Origin: an uncultured Flavonifractor sp.
GTDB taxonomy: Bacteria > Bacillota > Clostridia > Oscillospirales > Oscillospiraceae
Direction: 5' to 3'
Assembly (NCBI GenBank): GCA_944385585.1
Contig: CALWXU010000007.1
Location: forward strand, 1 to 38,046
Length of the DNA stretch: 38,046 bases
Part shown: positions 22,245 to 29,542 of the stretch, in pieces
Position numbering within the stretch: the first letter of the stretch is position 1
Layout of the letters: every line of letters begins with the position of its first letter
Translations under genes and position numbers: made by a program
The notes under the pieces: model-generated
Told to the model about the DNA's origin: nothing
Seen by the model: the letters and a program-made list of their open reading frames with translations, nothing else
Database searches by the model: none

Positions 22245-22288
22245 CCAGGGGGGCGCCGCCTTTTCAGGCGGCGCCCCCCTGGTGTTTC
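22245..22288 (+). terminator. Terminator-like expression platform of the moeA riboswitch
   Basis: CCAGGGGGGCGCCGCC (22245-22260), loop TTTTCA, GGCGGCGCCCCCCTGG (22267-22282), then TGTTTC. A 16-base-pair stem between aptamer and moeA start, 44 bases before the ATG; a likely transcription-termination switch, though the T tract is short. Confidence 0.6.
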
Positions 22289-22325
22289 AGAAGGCCGCCC
22301 CAATTCACCGAGGGAGAGACTGGCA

Positions 22326-23531
22326 ATGAGAACGGGACTGACGCTGGAGGAGGCACAGCAGGTGCTGTGCGAAGGTATCGACTGCCTTGGGACAGAGAAG
22401 CTGCCCCTGATGGGGGCGCTGGGGCGGAGGCTGGCGGAGGAGATCAACGCGCCCATGGACCAGCCGCCCTTTGACCGCTCCCCGCTGGACGGGTACGCGC
22501 TGCGCGCGGCGGACACCGCTGGGGCGTGCCGGGAGCACCCGGTGTCCCTCACCGTGGCGGACACGGTGTACGCCGGGGACACGCCCCGGGTGCCTGTTAC
22601 GCCGGGCCGGGCGGTGCGGGTGATGACGGGGGCCATGCTGCCTCCCGGCTGCGACTGCGTGCTGAAGCAGGAGGACACGGACATGGGCGCGCCCGTGGCG
22701 GAGCTCTACGCCGCCCTGAGGCCGGGGGACAACTATGTGCGCCGGGGGGAGGACTACCGGGCGGGGACGTGCCTGCTGCCGGCCGGGAGCCGGGTGGACG
22801 CGGCGGCGGCGGGGGTGCTCTCCTCCGCGGGCATCACACAGGTGCCGGTCAACCGCCGTCCCCGGGTGGGGGTGCTGTCCACCGGGGACGAGGTGGTGGA
22901 GCCCGGCGTCCGCCCCCTGCCGGCCGGGAAGATCTACGGGGCCAACCTGCCCCTGCTGCTCGCCCGCCTGCGGGAGCTGGGGGTGGAGAACGTCACCGGA
23001 CAACTGGCCGGGGACGACCCCCAGGCGGTGGCGGAGGCCATGAAGCGTATGCTGGAGACCTGCGACCTGCTCATCACCACCGGCGGGGTGTCGGTGGGGG
23101 ACAAGGACATCTTCCACCAGGCCCTGCCCCTGCTGGGGGCGGAGCGGGTGTTTTGGAAGGTGCAGCTGAAGCCGGGCTCCCCGGCCATGTTTTCCCGGTA
23201 TGGGGGCAAGCCCATCCTGTCCCTGTCGGGCAACCCCTTCGCTGCCTTTACCACCTTCGAGCTGCTGGCCCGGCCGCTGCTCGCCGCCCTGTCCGGGGAG
23301 CCGGAGCTGCTGCCCCGGCGGGAGAAGGCCGTGCTGGACACCCCCTTCCCCAAGGGCAGCCCCATCCGCCGGTTTGTGCGGGGAAAATACGAAAAGGGCC
23401 ATGTCTCCCTGCCGGAGGGCCACTCCTCCGGGGTGTTGCGCTCCCTGGTGGGGTGCGGCTGCCTGGTGGACATCCCGGCGGGAAGCGGCCCCCTGGCGGC
23501 GGGGGAGACGGTGGATATTTTGATGTTGTGA
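22326..23531 (+). CDS. moeA: Molybdopterin molybdotransferase MoeA
   Basis: 401 aa, the normal MoeA length. N-terminal domain with PLMGALGRRLAEEINAPMDQ and FDRSPLDGYALRA; the MogA-like MPT-binding domain has GVLSTGDEVVEPG and TTGGVSVGDKDIF; then KPGSPAMFSRY, LSLSGNPFAAFTTFELL and the C-terminal beta domain. MoeA inserts molybdate (or tungstate) into adenylated molybdopterin. ATG 22326 has GGGAGAG eight bases upstream; the longer frame starts within the riboswitch terminator. It is the first gene of the cofactor operon. A second, divergent MoeA-like gene lies at 29543. Confidence 0.95.
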   Translation: MRTGLTLEEAQQVLCEGIDCLGTEKLPLMGALGRRLAEEINAPMDQPPFDRSPLDGYALRAADTAGACREHPVSLTVADTVYAGDTPRVPVTPGRAVRVMTGAMLPPGCDCVLKQEDTDMGAPVAELYAALRPGDNYVRRGEDYRAGTCLLPAGSRVDAAAAGVLSSAGITQVPVNRRPRVGVLSTGDEVVEPGVRPLPAGKIYGANLPLLLARLRELGVENVTGQLAGDDPQAVAEAMKRMLETCDLLITTGGVSVGDKDIFHQALPLLGAERVFWKVQLKPGSPAMFSRYGGKPILSLSGNPFAAFTTFELLARPLLAALSGEPELLPRREKAVLDTPFPKGSPIRRFVRGKYEKGHVSLPEGHSSGVLRSLVGCGCLVDIPAGSGPLAAGETVDILML

Positions 23532-23607
23532 CAACAGGGGTCGTCGCGCCCTGCGGGGCGCCGCCCATCTATGCGGCGGGGCAAGCCCCCGCCCTACATG
23601 AAAAAGG
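23532..23607. repeat. GC-rich palindromic intergenic repeat
   Basis: Between moeA and moaC lie small hairpins, GCGCCCTGCGGGGCGC and GGCGGGGCAAGCCCCCGCC followed by CTACA. The unit read on the minus strand, TGTAGGGCGGGGGC, resembles TGTAGGGGCGGC at 27664, so both may be copies of a genome-wide REP-like repeat. Confidence 0.5.
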
Positions 23608-23619
23608 TTGGATAGAACT

Positions 23620-24099
23620 ATGGAAGCAAAATTCAATCACTTTGACGAGGCGGGCAACGCCGTGATGGTGGACGTGACGGGGAAGGAGCCCACCTTCCGG
23701 GCGGCGGTGGCGGAGGGGACGATCCGGGTGTCCCGGCCGGTGCTGGAGGCCATTGTGGAGGGCACCGCCGCCAAGGGGGACGTGCTGGGGGTGGCCCGTG
23801 TGGCGGGGATCCAGGCGGTGAAGCGCACCTGGGAGCTGATTCCCCTGTGCCACCCGCTGATGCTCACCCACGCCTCCATCGACTTTGACATCCTGGAGAC
23901 GGACTGCGCCGTCCGCACCCGGTGCACCGTGAAGCTGTCCGGCAAGACGGGGGTAGAGATGGAGGCCCTCACGGGGGTGAGCGCGGCCCTGCTCACCATC
24001 TACGACATGTGCAAGGCCATGGACAAGTCCATGGAGCTGACGGAGATCCATCTGGTACACAAGGAGGGCGGCAAGTCGGGGGTGTATGACCGTGGGTGA
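23620..24099 (+). CDS. moaC: Cyclic pyranopterin monophosphate synthase MoaC
   Basis: 159 aa. Typical MoaC throughout: an N-terminal [40 protein letters not shown] (catalytic Lys and His region), [25 protein letters not shown] and a final KEGGKSG. It converts the MoaA product 3',8-cyclo-dihydro-GTP into cyclic pyranopterin monophosphate. ATG 23620 is preferred; an in-frame TTG at 23608 is possible since AAAAAGG lies just before it. Overlaps mobB by 14 bases. Confidence 0.96.
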   Translation: MEAKFNHFDEAGNAVMVDVTGKEPTFRAAVAEGTIRVSRPVLEAIVEGTAAKGDVLGVARVAGIQAVKRTWELIPLCHPLMLTHASIDFDILETDCAVRTRCTVKLSGKTGVEMEALTGVSAALLTIYDMCKAMDKSMELTEIHLVHKEGGKSGVYDRG

Positions 24100-24598
24100 G
24101 GGGCCGGCCATCGCGGCGGTGTCCGGGGTGAAGAACTCGGGCAAGACCGCCCTGATTGCGGCCATGCTGCCCCACCTGACGGCGGCGGGGCTGCGGGTGG
24201 CGGTGATCAAGCACGACGGGCACCGCTTCCTGCCGGAGCCCCTGGACACGGACACGGGCCGGTTCCTGGCCGCCGGGGCCTGGGGCGCGGCCATCTTCGA
24301 CGGGGAGAAGTACAAGGTGGTGCGGCGGGAGGCTGTGGACGAGGCCGCCCTGATCGCCCAGTTCCCGGAGGCCGACCTGATCCTGCTGGAGGGGTTCAAG
24401 CACTCCCCCTGGCCCAAGCTGGAGGTGGTGCGCGCCGGCAACTCGTCGGCGCCGGTGTGCGACCCGGCCACCCTGCTGGCCCTGGTCACTGACCTGCCCC
24501 TGGAGGTGCCCGGCGTGCCGGTGCTCCCCCTGGGGGACGGGGCGGGGGCGGCGGCGCTGCTGCTGGACTATGTGAAGGAGGCGGGGGGCCGTGGTTGA
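24086..24598 (+). CDS. mobB: Molybdopterin-guanine dinucleotide biosynthesis adaptor MobB
   Basis: 170 aa GTPase-like protein. P-loop at 14-21 ([11 protein letters not shown]), then [11 protein letters not shown] and [16 protein letters not shown], with [19 protein letters not shown] typical of MobB. MobB binds GTP and helps MobA or delivers cofactor; it is not essential in E. coli. It overlaps moaC (14 bases) and moaA (8 bases). Retained here although mobA at the end of the locus is truncated. Confidence 0.92.
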   Translation: MTVGEGPAIAAVSGVKNSGKTALIAAMLPHLTAAGLRVAVIKHDGHRFLPEPLDTDTGRFLAAGAWGAAIFDGEKYKVVRREAVDEAALIAQFPEADLILLEGFKHSPWPKLEVVRAGNSSAPVCDPATLLALVTDLPLEVPGVPVLPLGDGAGAAALLLDYVKEAGGRG

Positions 24599-25565
24599 CC
24601 AGTACGGGCGGCACATCCACTACCTGCGGGTGTCGGTCACCGACCGGTGTGACCTGCGGTGCCGCTACTGCATGCCGGAGGAGGGCGTGGAGTGGCTGGC
24701 GCACAGCCGCATCCTCTCCTATGAGCAGATCATCGTCCTGGTGCGGGTTCTGGCCGGCCTGGGGGTGGATACAGTGCGCCTCACCGGTGGGGAGCCCCTG
24801 GTGCGCCGCGGGCTGGACCATCTGGTGGGGGCCCTCAAGGCTGTCGACGGCATCCGCACCGTCACCCTGACCACCAACGGGGTGCTGCTGGCCCAGCAGC
24901 TCCCCGCCCTGCGCGCGGCGGGGCTGGACGGGGTGAACCTGAGCCTGGACACCCTGGACCGGGGGCAGTACGCCGCCATCACCCGGCGGGACCTGTTGCC
25001 CCGGGCCCTGGAGGGGCTGGAGGCCGCCCTGGCCGCGCCGGGGCTGAGGGTGAAGCTCAACTGTGTGCCACTGAAGGACAACAAGGACCAGTGGGTCCCC
25101 CTGGCCGCCCTGGCCCGTGAGAGGGCCCTGGACGTGCGCTTCATTGAGCTGATGCCCATTGGGCTGGGGAAGGGCCTGCCAGGCCGCACCCAGGCGGAGG
25201 TGCTCTCCCAGCTGGAGGGGGCCTTCGGCCCCGCCCTCCCCTGTGAGCAGGGGGGCGGCAGCGGGCCGGGCCGCTATGTGACCTTCGCCGGCTTTGCCGG
25301 CCGGGTGGGGTTCATCAGCGCGGTGAGCCACCAGTTCTGTGAGAGCTGCAACCGGGTGCGGCTCACCGCCACCGGCTTTCTCAAGACCTGCCTCCAGTAC
25401 GAGACGGGGGTGAACCTGAAGGCGCTGCTGGAGAGCGGCGCAGACGGGGCCGCCCTCCGCGCCGCTGTGGAGGGGGCCATCTTTGCCAAGCCCGCCTGCC
25501 ACCACTTCTCCGCCGCCGGCACGGCGGAGGACGAGGGGCGGAGCATGTATCAGATTGGAGGATGA
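24591..25565 (+). CDS. moaA: GTP 3',8-cyclase MoaA (radical SAM)
   Basis: 324 aa from a GTG start inside the mobB stop. The radical-SAM cluster cysteines are C20, C24, C27 (TDRCDLRCRYCMPEEGVEW). SAM-binding LTGGEPLVRRG and NLSLDTLD follow. The second [4Fe-4S] cluster that holds GTP is C250, C253 and C267 (FCESCNRVRLTATGFLKTC). The protein ends in the conserved C-terminal Gly-Gly (YQIGG). It catalyses the first step of molybdopterin synthesis. Four-base overlap with the MOSC gene. Confidence 0.97.
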   Translation: MVDQYGRHIHYLRVSVTDRCDLRCRYCMPEEGVEWLAHSRILSYEQIIVLVRVLAGLGVDTVRLTGGEPLVRRGLDHLVGALKAVDGIRTVTLTTNGVLLAQQLPALRAAGLDGVNLSLDTLDRGQYAAITRRDLLPRALEGLEAALAAPGLRVKLNCVPLKDNKDQWVPLAALARERALDVRFIELMPIGLGKGLPGRTQAEVLSQLEGAFGPALPCEQGGGSGPGRYVTFAGFAGRVGFISAVSHQFCESCNRVRLTATGFLKTCLQYETGVNLKALLESGADGAALRAAVEGAIFAKPACHHFSAAGTAEDEGRSMYQIGG

Positions 25566-26008
25566 GCGGCATGGGAAGGGTGCTTGCCGTGTGCATCAGC
25601 GAGCAGAAGGGGACCCAGAAGAAGAACGTGGGCTCCGCCCGGTTCGTGGAGGACTGGGGCATAGAAGGGGACGCCCACGCGGGGAAGTGGCACCGTCAGG
25701 TGTCCCTGCTCTCCGCCGAGAGGATCAACGACTTCCGGGCCAGGGGCGCCGCGGTGGACGACGGGGCCTTTGGGGAGAACCTGGTGGTGGAGGGGTACGA
25801 CTTCAAGAGCCTGTCCATCGGGACAAAATTCCGGTGCAACGACGTGGTGCTGGAGCTGACCCAGGTGGGCAAGGAGTGCCACAGCCACTGTGCCATCTAC
25901 AAGGTCATGGGCGACTGCATCATGCCCCGGGAGGGCGTGTTCGCCCGGGTGCTCCACGGGGGGACCATCTCTGTGGGGGATGCGCTGACCGTGGAGGAGG
26001 AGGAATGA
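25562..26008 (+). CDS. Stand-alone MOSC-domain protein
   Basis: 148 aa, a single MOSC domain: VGSARFVEDWGIEGDAHAGK, RQVSLLSAERIND, GAFGENLVVEGYD and GKECHSHCAIYK, with the conserved Cys in the last segment. MOSC domains (named after Mo-cofactor sulfurases) are thought to carry sulfur or bind the cofactor. Stand-alone MOSC proteins next to mogA/moaB are common in clostridia. It overlaps moaA and mogA by ATGA at both ends. A role in cofactor sulfuration is inferred. Confidence 0.9.
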   Translation: MSGMGRVLAVCISEQKGTQKKNVGSARFVEDWGIEGDAHAGKWHRQVSLLSAERINDFRARGAAVDDGAFGENLVVEGYDFKSLSIGTKFRCNDVVLELTQVGKECHSHCAIYKVMGDCIMPREGVFARVLHGGTISVGDALTVEEEE

Positions 26009-26502
26009 GCATGCGTGTGGCCATCATCACCCTCAGCGACTCCGGCTGCGCCGGACAGCGGGAGGACAGAAGCGGCCCGGTGATCCGGGCACTGGTAGAG
26101 GCGGCGGGCTATACGGTGGTGCACACCGCCCTGCTGCCCGACGGGGTGGAGCCCCTGGCCTCGGAGCTGCGCCGCCTGTGCGACAACGACCTGGCCGACC
26201 TGATCCTCACCACCGGGGGCACCGGCTTCTCCCCCACCGACCTGACGCCGGAGGCCACCCTGTCCGTGGTGGAGCGGCCAGCCCCCGGCATCGCCGAGGC
26301 CATGCGGTGGCAGTCCCTCCAGATCACCCCCCGGGCCATGCTCTCCCGGGCGGCGGCGGGCATCCGGAAGGGGACCCTCATCGTCAACCTGCCCGGCAGC
26401 CCCAAGGCGGTGCGGGAGTGCCTGGAGTTTATCCTCCCCTCCCTGGCCCACGGGCTGGAGATCCTCCGGGGGAGCGCGGGAAACTGCGCCTCGCCAGAAT
26501 AA
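26005..26502 (+). CDS. MogA/MoaB-family molybdopterin adenylyltransferase
   Basis: 165 aa. MPT-binding fold with ITLSDSGCAGQREDRSGP, DLILTTGGTGFSPTDLTPEA, and the C-terminal LIVNLPGSPKAVRECLEFIL. It adenylates molybdopterin to prepare it for metal insertion by MoeA. The ATG overlaps the MOSC stop. It is the last gene of the overlapping operon, followed by hairpins at 26492-26592. MogA and MoaB cannot be separated from sequence here; MoaB naming is usual in Firmicutes. Confidence 0.93.
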   Translation: MSMRVAIITLSDSGCAGQREDRSGPVIRALVEAAGYTVVHTALLPDGVEPLASELRRLCDNDLADLILTTGGTGFSPTDLTPEATLSVVERPAPGIAEAMRWQSLQITPRAMLSRAAAGIRKGTLIVNLPGSPKAVRECLEFILPSLAHGLEILRGSAGNCASPE

Positions 26503-26592
26503 CCTGCGCCCCGCGGATGCGGGGCAGCCGCTCCACTTCGTTGATTCTGGCGCCCCTCCCGCGGCCCGCTTCGCTGGGCTGGCGGAAGGGGC
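26492..26592 (+). terminator. Complex hairpin region ending the moeA-mogA operon
   Basis: The outer arms CGCCAGAAT (26492-26500) and ATTCTGGCG (26544-26552) enclose GCCCCGC-GGAT-GCGGGGC (26508-26525). A second imperfect hairpin follows, GCCCCTCCCGC...GCGGAAGGGGC (26552-26592). There is no T tract, so this may be a REP-like or stabilising structure rather than a simple terminator. Confidence 0.5.
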
Positions 26593-26640
26593 AGAGAAAC
26601 GGGTACAGGTAATGTGAGCCTGCCGGCTCATTTGATATAA

Positions 26641-26716
26641 ATTCTTCGAGCCCGTGGGCCTAAGGCACTGCTATGGCAGCGGGCCGGGGTGTGTCTGGAA
26701 ACGGATACGCCTACCA
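26641..26716 (+). ncRNA. Compact Moco/Tuco-type riboswitch upstream of modA
   Basis: This leader shares with the moeA element the ordered blocks CTTCGAGC, GCCTAAGGC, CTGCTATGGCAG, GGGCC and a GGAAAC-capped stem (GTGTCTGGAAACGGATAC, 26691-26708), then GCCTACC. It lacks the extra hairpin found in the moeA copy at 22153-22170. Moco-motif RNAs without P3 have been proposed to sense tungsten cofactor. The ribosome site AAAGGAG (26723-26729) lies just downstream, so translational control of modA is likely. Assignment rests on motif memory and on the two copies matching each other. Confidence 0.65.
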
Positions 26717-26737
26717 TTTTGTAAAGGAGAATGTACC

Positions 26738-27607
26738 ATGAAACGAATCGCAGCCCTGTCTCTCGCCCTGTCCCTCGCCCTGGGCCTGTCCGCCTGCGGC
26801 GGCGGAACCGCCGGCACCGCGGACACCCCCGCGGCCGGCAGCAGCTCCCCCGCCGCGGAGAGCACCGCGCCCCAGGCTGAGCCGGTGGAGGTGGTGGTGT
26901 TCGCCGCCGCGTCCCTGGAGGCCACCCTGACGGAGATCGCCGACCTCTACAAAGAGGTGGCCCCCGAGGTCACCCTCACCTTCTCCTTCGAGTCCTCCGG
27001 CACCCTGCGCACCCAGATCATAGAGGGGGCGGTGTGCGACCTGTTCATCTCTGCCGGCCAGTCCCAGATGAACGACCTGGAGGCCGGGCAGAATGAGACC
27101 GGCGCCGACTTCGTCTACTCCGACACCCGCATCGACCTTGTGGAGAACAAGGTGGTGCTGGCGGTGCCCGACGACAACCCCGCCGGCATTGAGACCTTCT
27201 CCGACCTGGCCACGGACAAGCTGTCCCTGCTGTGCATCGGCAACGACGACGTGCCGGTGGGCTCCTACTCCCTGGAGATTCTGGACACCCTGGGCATCGA
27301 CATCGCCCAGCTGGAGAGCGACGGCAAGGTGACCTACGCCTCCAACGTGACCGAGGTGGCCAACCAGGTGAAGGAGGGGGCCGTGGACTGCGGTATCATC
27401 TACGCCACCGACGCATTTACGTACGAGCTCACCGTGGTGGACCAGGCCACCGCCGACATGTGCAGCCAGGTCATCTACCCCGCCGCCGTCATGAAGAGCG
27501 GCAGCGGCGCGGCCGCCCAGGCCGCCGCCCAGGCCTTCCTGGACTACCTCCACACCAATGAAGATGCCATCGCGGTCCTGGAGGGCGTGGGCTTCACTGT
27601 CCTATAA
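26738..27607 (+). CDS. modA: Molybdate/tungstate ABC transporter substrate-binding lipoprotein ModA
   Basis: 289 aa. Signal peptide with lipobox LSAC (Cys20), a short Ser/Pro/Ala linker, then a ModA domain: VVVFAAASLEATLTEIADLY, VTLTFSFESSGTLRTQIIEG, CDLFISAGQSQMNDL, KVVLAVPDDNPAGI, YASNVTEVANQVKEGAVDCG, and a C-terminal AFLDYLHTNEDAIAVLEGVGF. It captures the oxyanion outside the cell and passes it to ModBC. ATG 26738 has AAAGGAG upstream and lies 20 bases after the riboswitch-like element. Molybdate versus tungstate cannot be separated. Confidence 0.95.
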   Translation: MKRIAALSLALSLALGLSACGGGTAGTADTPAAGSSSPAAESTAPQAEPVEVVVFAAASLEATLTEIADLYKEVAPEVTLTFSFESSGTLRTQIIEGAVCDLFISAGQSQMNDLEAGQNETGADFVYSDTRIDLVENKVVLAVPDDNPAGIETFSDLATDKLSLLCIGNDDVPVGSYSLEILDTLGIDIAQLESDGKVTYASNVTEVANQVKEGAVDCGIIYATDAFTYELTVVDQATADMCSQVIYPAAVMKSGSGAAAQAAAQAFLDYLHTNEDAIAVLEGVGFTVL

Positions 27608-27754
27608 TGGCGGACGGCGGGCGGATGGTATCCGCCCCTGCGGCCCCTCTGCCCAAGCATTCCTGTAGGGGCGGCTATCAGCCGCCCGCCGCTGCCTCCA
27701 ACGCCACGTCAGAAAAAGACGCGCCCATACCTCTGCACAGGACGGTGAACAATC
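27608..27754. repeat. Intergenic palindromic repeats between modA and modB
   Basis: Two hairpins: GGGCGGAT-GGT-ATCCGCCC (about 27620-27640) and TGTAGGGGCGGCTATCAGCCGC (27664-27685 region). They resemble the repeat at 23575-23598 and look like an interspersed REP-type element inserted within the mod operon. Confidence 0.5.
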
Positions 27755-28456
27755 TTGGAGTGGTATCCGCTATTCAACTCCCTGCGCATCGCCGCCGTGT
27801 CCACGGTGATCATCTTCTTCCTGGGGATTCTGGCGGCCTACTATGTGGCCAAGCTGCCCCGGCTGGTGAAGGGGGTGCTGGACGTGGTGCTCACCCTCCC
27901 CCTGGTGCTGCCCCCCACGGTGGTGGGCTACTTCCTGCTGCGGCTGCTGGGCCCCAGGCGGGTGCTGGGCCTGTGGTTCCTGGAGCACTTCGACCTGCGG
28001 CTGACCATGGTGTGGTACGCCGCCATCTTCGCCTCGGCGGTGGTGGCCTTCCCCCTGATGTACCGCACCGCCCGGGGGGCCTTTGAGGCCTTCGACCCCA
28101 CCCTGGCCTATGCCGCCCAGACCCTGGGCCGCTCCAACACCTGGATTTTCTGGCGGGTGCGGATGCCCTACTGCAAGCAGGGTATCATCGCCGGCACGGT
28201 GCTCTCCTTTGCCCGGGCCCTGGGGGAGTATGGCGCCACCTCCATGATCGCCGGGTACACCCCCGGCAAGACTGCCACCATCTCCACCACGGTGTACCAG
28301 CTCTGGCGCACCGGCGACGACGCCGGGGCCATGCGCTGGGTGCTGGTGAACCTGGCCATCTCGGCTGTGGTGCTGCTGACCGTCAATATGCTGGAAAAGA
28401 AGGACCGCCGGCCCCGCCGCCGGACGGTCTCCGTTGCCGGGGAGGTGGGGGAGTGA
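27755..28456 (+). CDS. modB: Molybdate ABC transporter permease ModB
   Basis: 233 aa with five or six membrane helices. The EAA-type loop is LAYAAQTLGRSNTWIFWRVR, which docks on ModC; SFARALGEYGATSMIAGYTP is typical ModB. The start is the TTG at 27755 (TTG GAG TGG TAT CCG), with a weak AGGA about a dozen bases upstream; no ATG gives a better N-terminus. It is separated from modA by 147 bases of repeats and overlaps modC by four bases (GTGA). Confidence 0.92.
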   Translation: MEWYPLFNSLRIAAVSTVIIFFLGILAAYYVAKLPRLVKGVLDVVLTLPLVLPPTVVGYFLLRLLGPRRVLGLWFLEHFDLRLTMVWYAAIFASAVVAFPLMYRTARGAFEAFDPTLAYAAQTLGRSNTWIFWRVRMPYCKQGIIAGTVLSFARALGEYGATSMIAGYTPGKTATISTTVYQLWRTGDDAGAMRWVLVNLAISAVVLLTVNMLEKKDRRPRRRTVSVAGEVGE

Positions 28457-29508
28457 GGCTGTCGGTGGATATCCACAAGGATTTCGGCCCCTTCCGCCTG
28501 GACGCGGCCTTTGAGGCCGACAGCGGCGCTGTCACCGGGCTGCTGGGGGCCTCGGGCTGCGGCAAGAGCGTCACCCTCCGCTGCATCGCCGGCATTGAGA
28601 CCCCGGACGAGGGCCATATCGAGCTGGACGGGGAGGTGCTCTTCGACTCCGCAGCCCACATCAACCTGTCCCCCCAGAGGCGGCGGGTGGGCTATCTCTT
28701 TCAGAACTACGCCCTGTTCCCCAACATGACGGTGGCGCAGAACATCGCCGCCGGGGTGCGGGACAGGGCCAGGAGAAAGGAGACAGCGGAGCGGCTGATC
28801 CACACCCTCTATCTGGAGGGGAACGAGCACAAGTACCCCCGGCAGCTCTCCGGCGGGCAGCAGCAGCGGGTGGCCCTGGCCCGCATCCTGGCCAACGAGC
28901 CCCGGGCGCTGCTGCTGGACGAGCCCTTCTCCGCCCTGGACAGCTACCTGAAGTGGCAGGTGGAGCTGGAACTGATGGATCTGCTGGGGAAATTTGAGGG
29001 CCCTGTGCTCTTTGTCACCCACAGCCGGGATGAGGTGCGCCGCCTGTGTCAACAGGTGTGCGTGCTGGACCAGGGCCGCTCCCAGCCCATGCAGCCGGTG
29101 GAGGAGCTCTTTGAGGCCCCCCGCACCCTGTCCGCCTGCCTGCTCTCCGGGTGCAAGAACGTGTCCCGGGCCCGCCCCCTGCCCGACGGGCGGGTGGAGG
29201 CCCTGGACTGGGGGATGACCCTGGAGTCGGGGGTTCCTCTGCCCCCCAACCTGAGCCACGTGGGCATCCGGGCCCACTTCCTCCGGCCGGCGGAGGGACC
29301 CGGCCCCAACCGCCTGCCCTGCACCGTGGAGCGGGTGGTGGACGAGATGTTCTCCACCGTGGCCATGCTGACCACACCCGGCGGGGGGCAGGGCTTTTCC
29401 CGGCTCCGCATCGAGCTGGACAAGGCCGCCTGGGCCGCCCTGAGCAACCCCAAGGAGCTGTGGGTGGAGCTGCCCCGGGAGCGTCTGCTGCTGCTGGCCG
29501 GCGCCTGA
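28453..29508 (+). CDS. modC: Molybdate ABC transporter ATP-binding protein ModC
   Basis: 351 aa. Walker A 32-39 (GASGCGKS), Q-loop (YLFQNYALFP), ABC signature 132-136 (LSGGQ), Walker B with D156-E157 (ALLLDEPFSALD) and switch His (FVTHSRDEV). The C-terminal 110 residues form a TOBE/MOP-like domain, which binds oxyanion in related ModC proteins and can inhibit transport. GTG start overlapping the modB stop. Powers uptake of molybdate or tungstate. Confidence 0.94.
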   Translation: MRLSVDIHKDFGPFRLDAAFEADSGAVTGLLGASGCGKSVTLRCIAGIETPDEGHIELDGEVLFDSAAHINLSPQRRRVGYLFQNYALFPNMTVAQNIAAGVRDRARRKETAERLIHTLYLEGNEHKYPRQLSGGQQQRVALARILANEPRALLLDEPFSALDSYLKWQVELELMDLLGKFEGPVLFVTHSRDEVRRLCQQVCVLDQGRSQPMQPVEELFEAPRTLSACLLSGCKNVSRARPLPDGRVEALDWGMTLESGVPLPPNLSHVGIRAHFLRPAEGPGPNRLPCTVERVVDEMFSTVAMLTTPGGGQGFSRLRIELDKAAWAALSNPKELWVELPRERLLLLAGA

Positions 29509-29542
29509 CCGCCCGTCATTCTGGAAAAAGGATGGGAACCCC

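Noticed and set aside
22526..23665. 379-codon plus-strand frame within moeA
   Set aside because: Gly/Ala/Arg-rich alternative frame of moeA; no features of its own.
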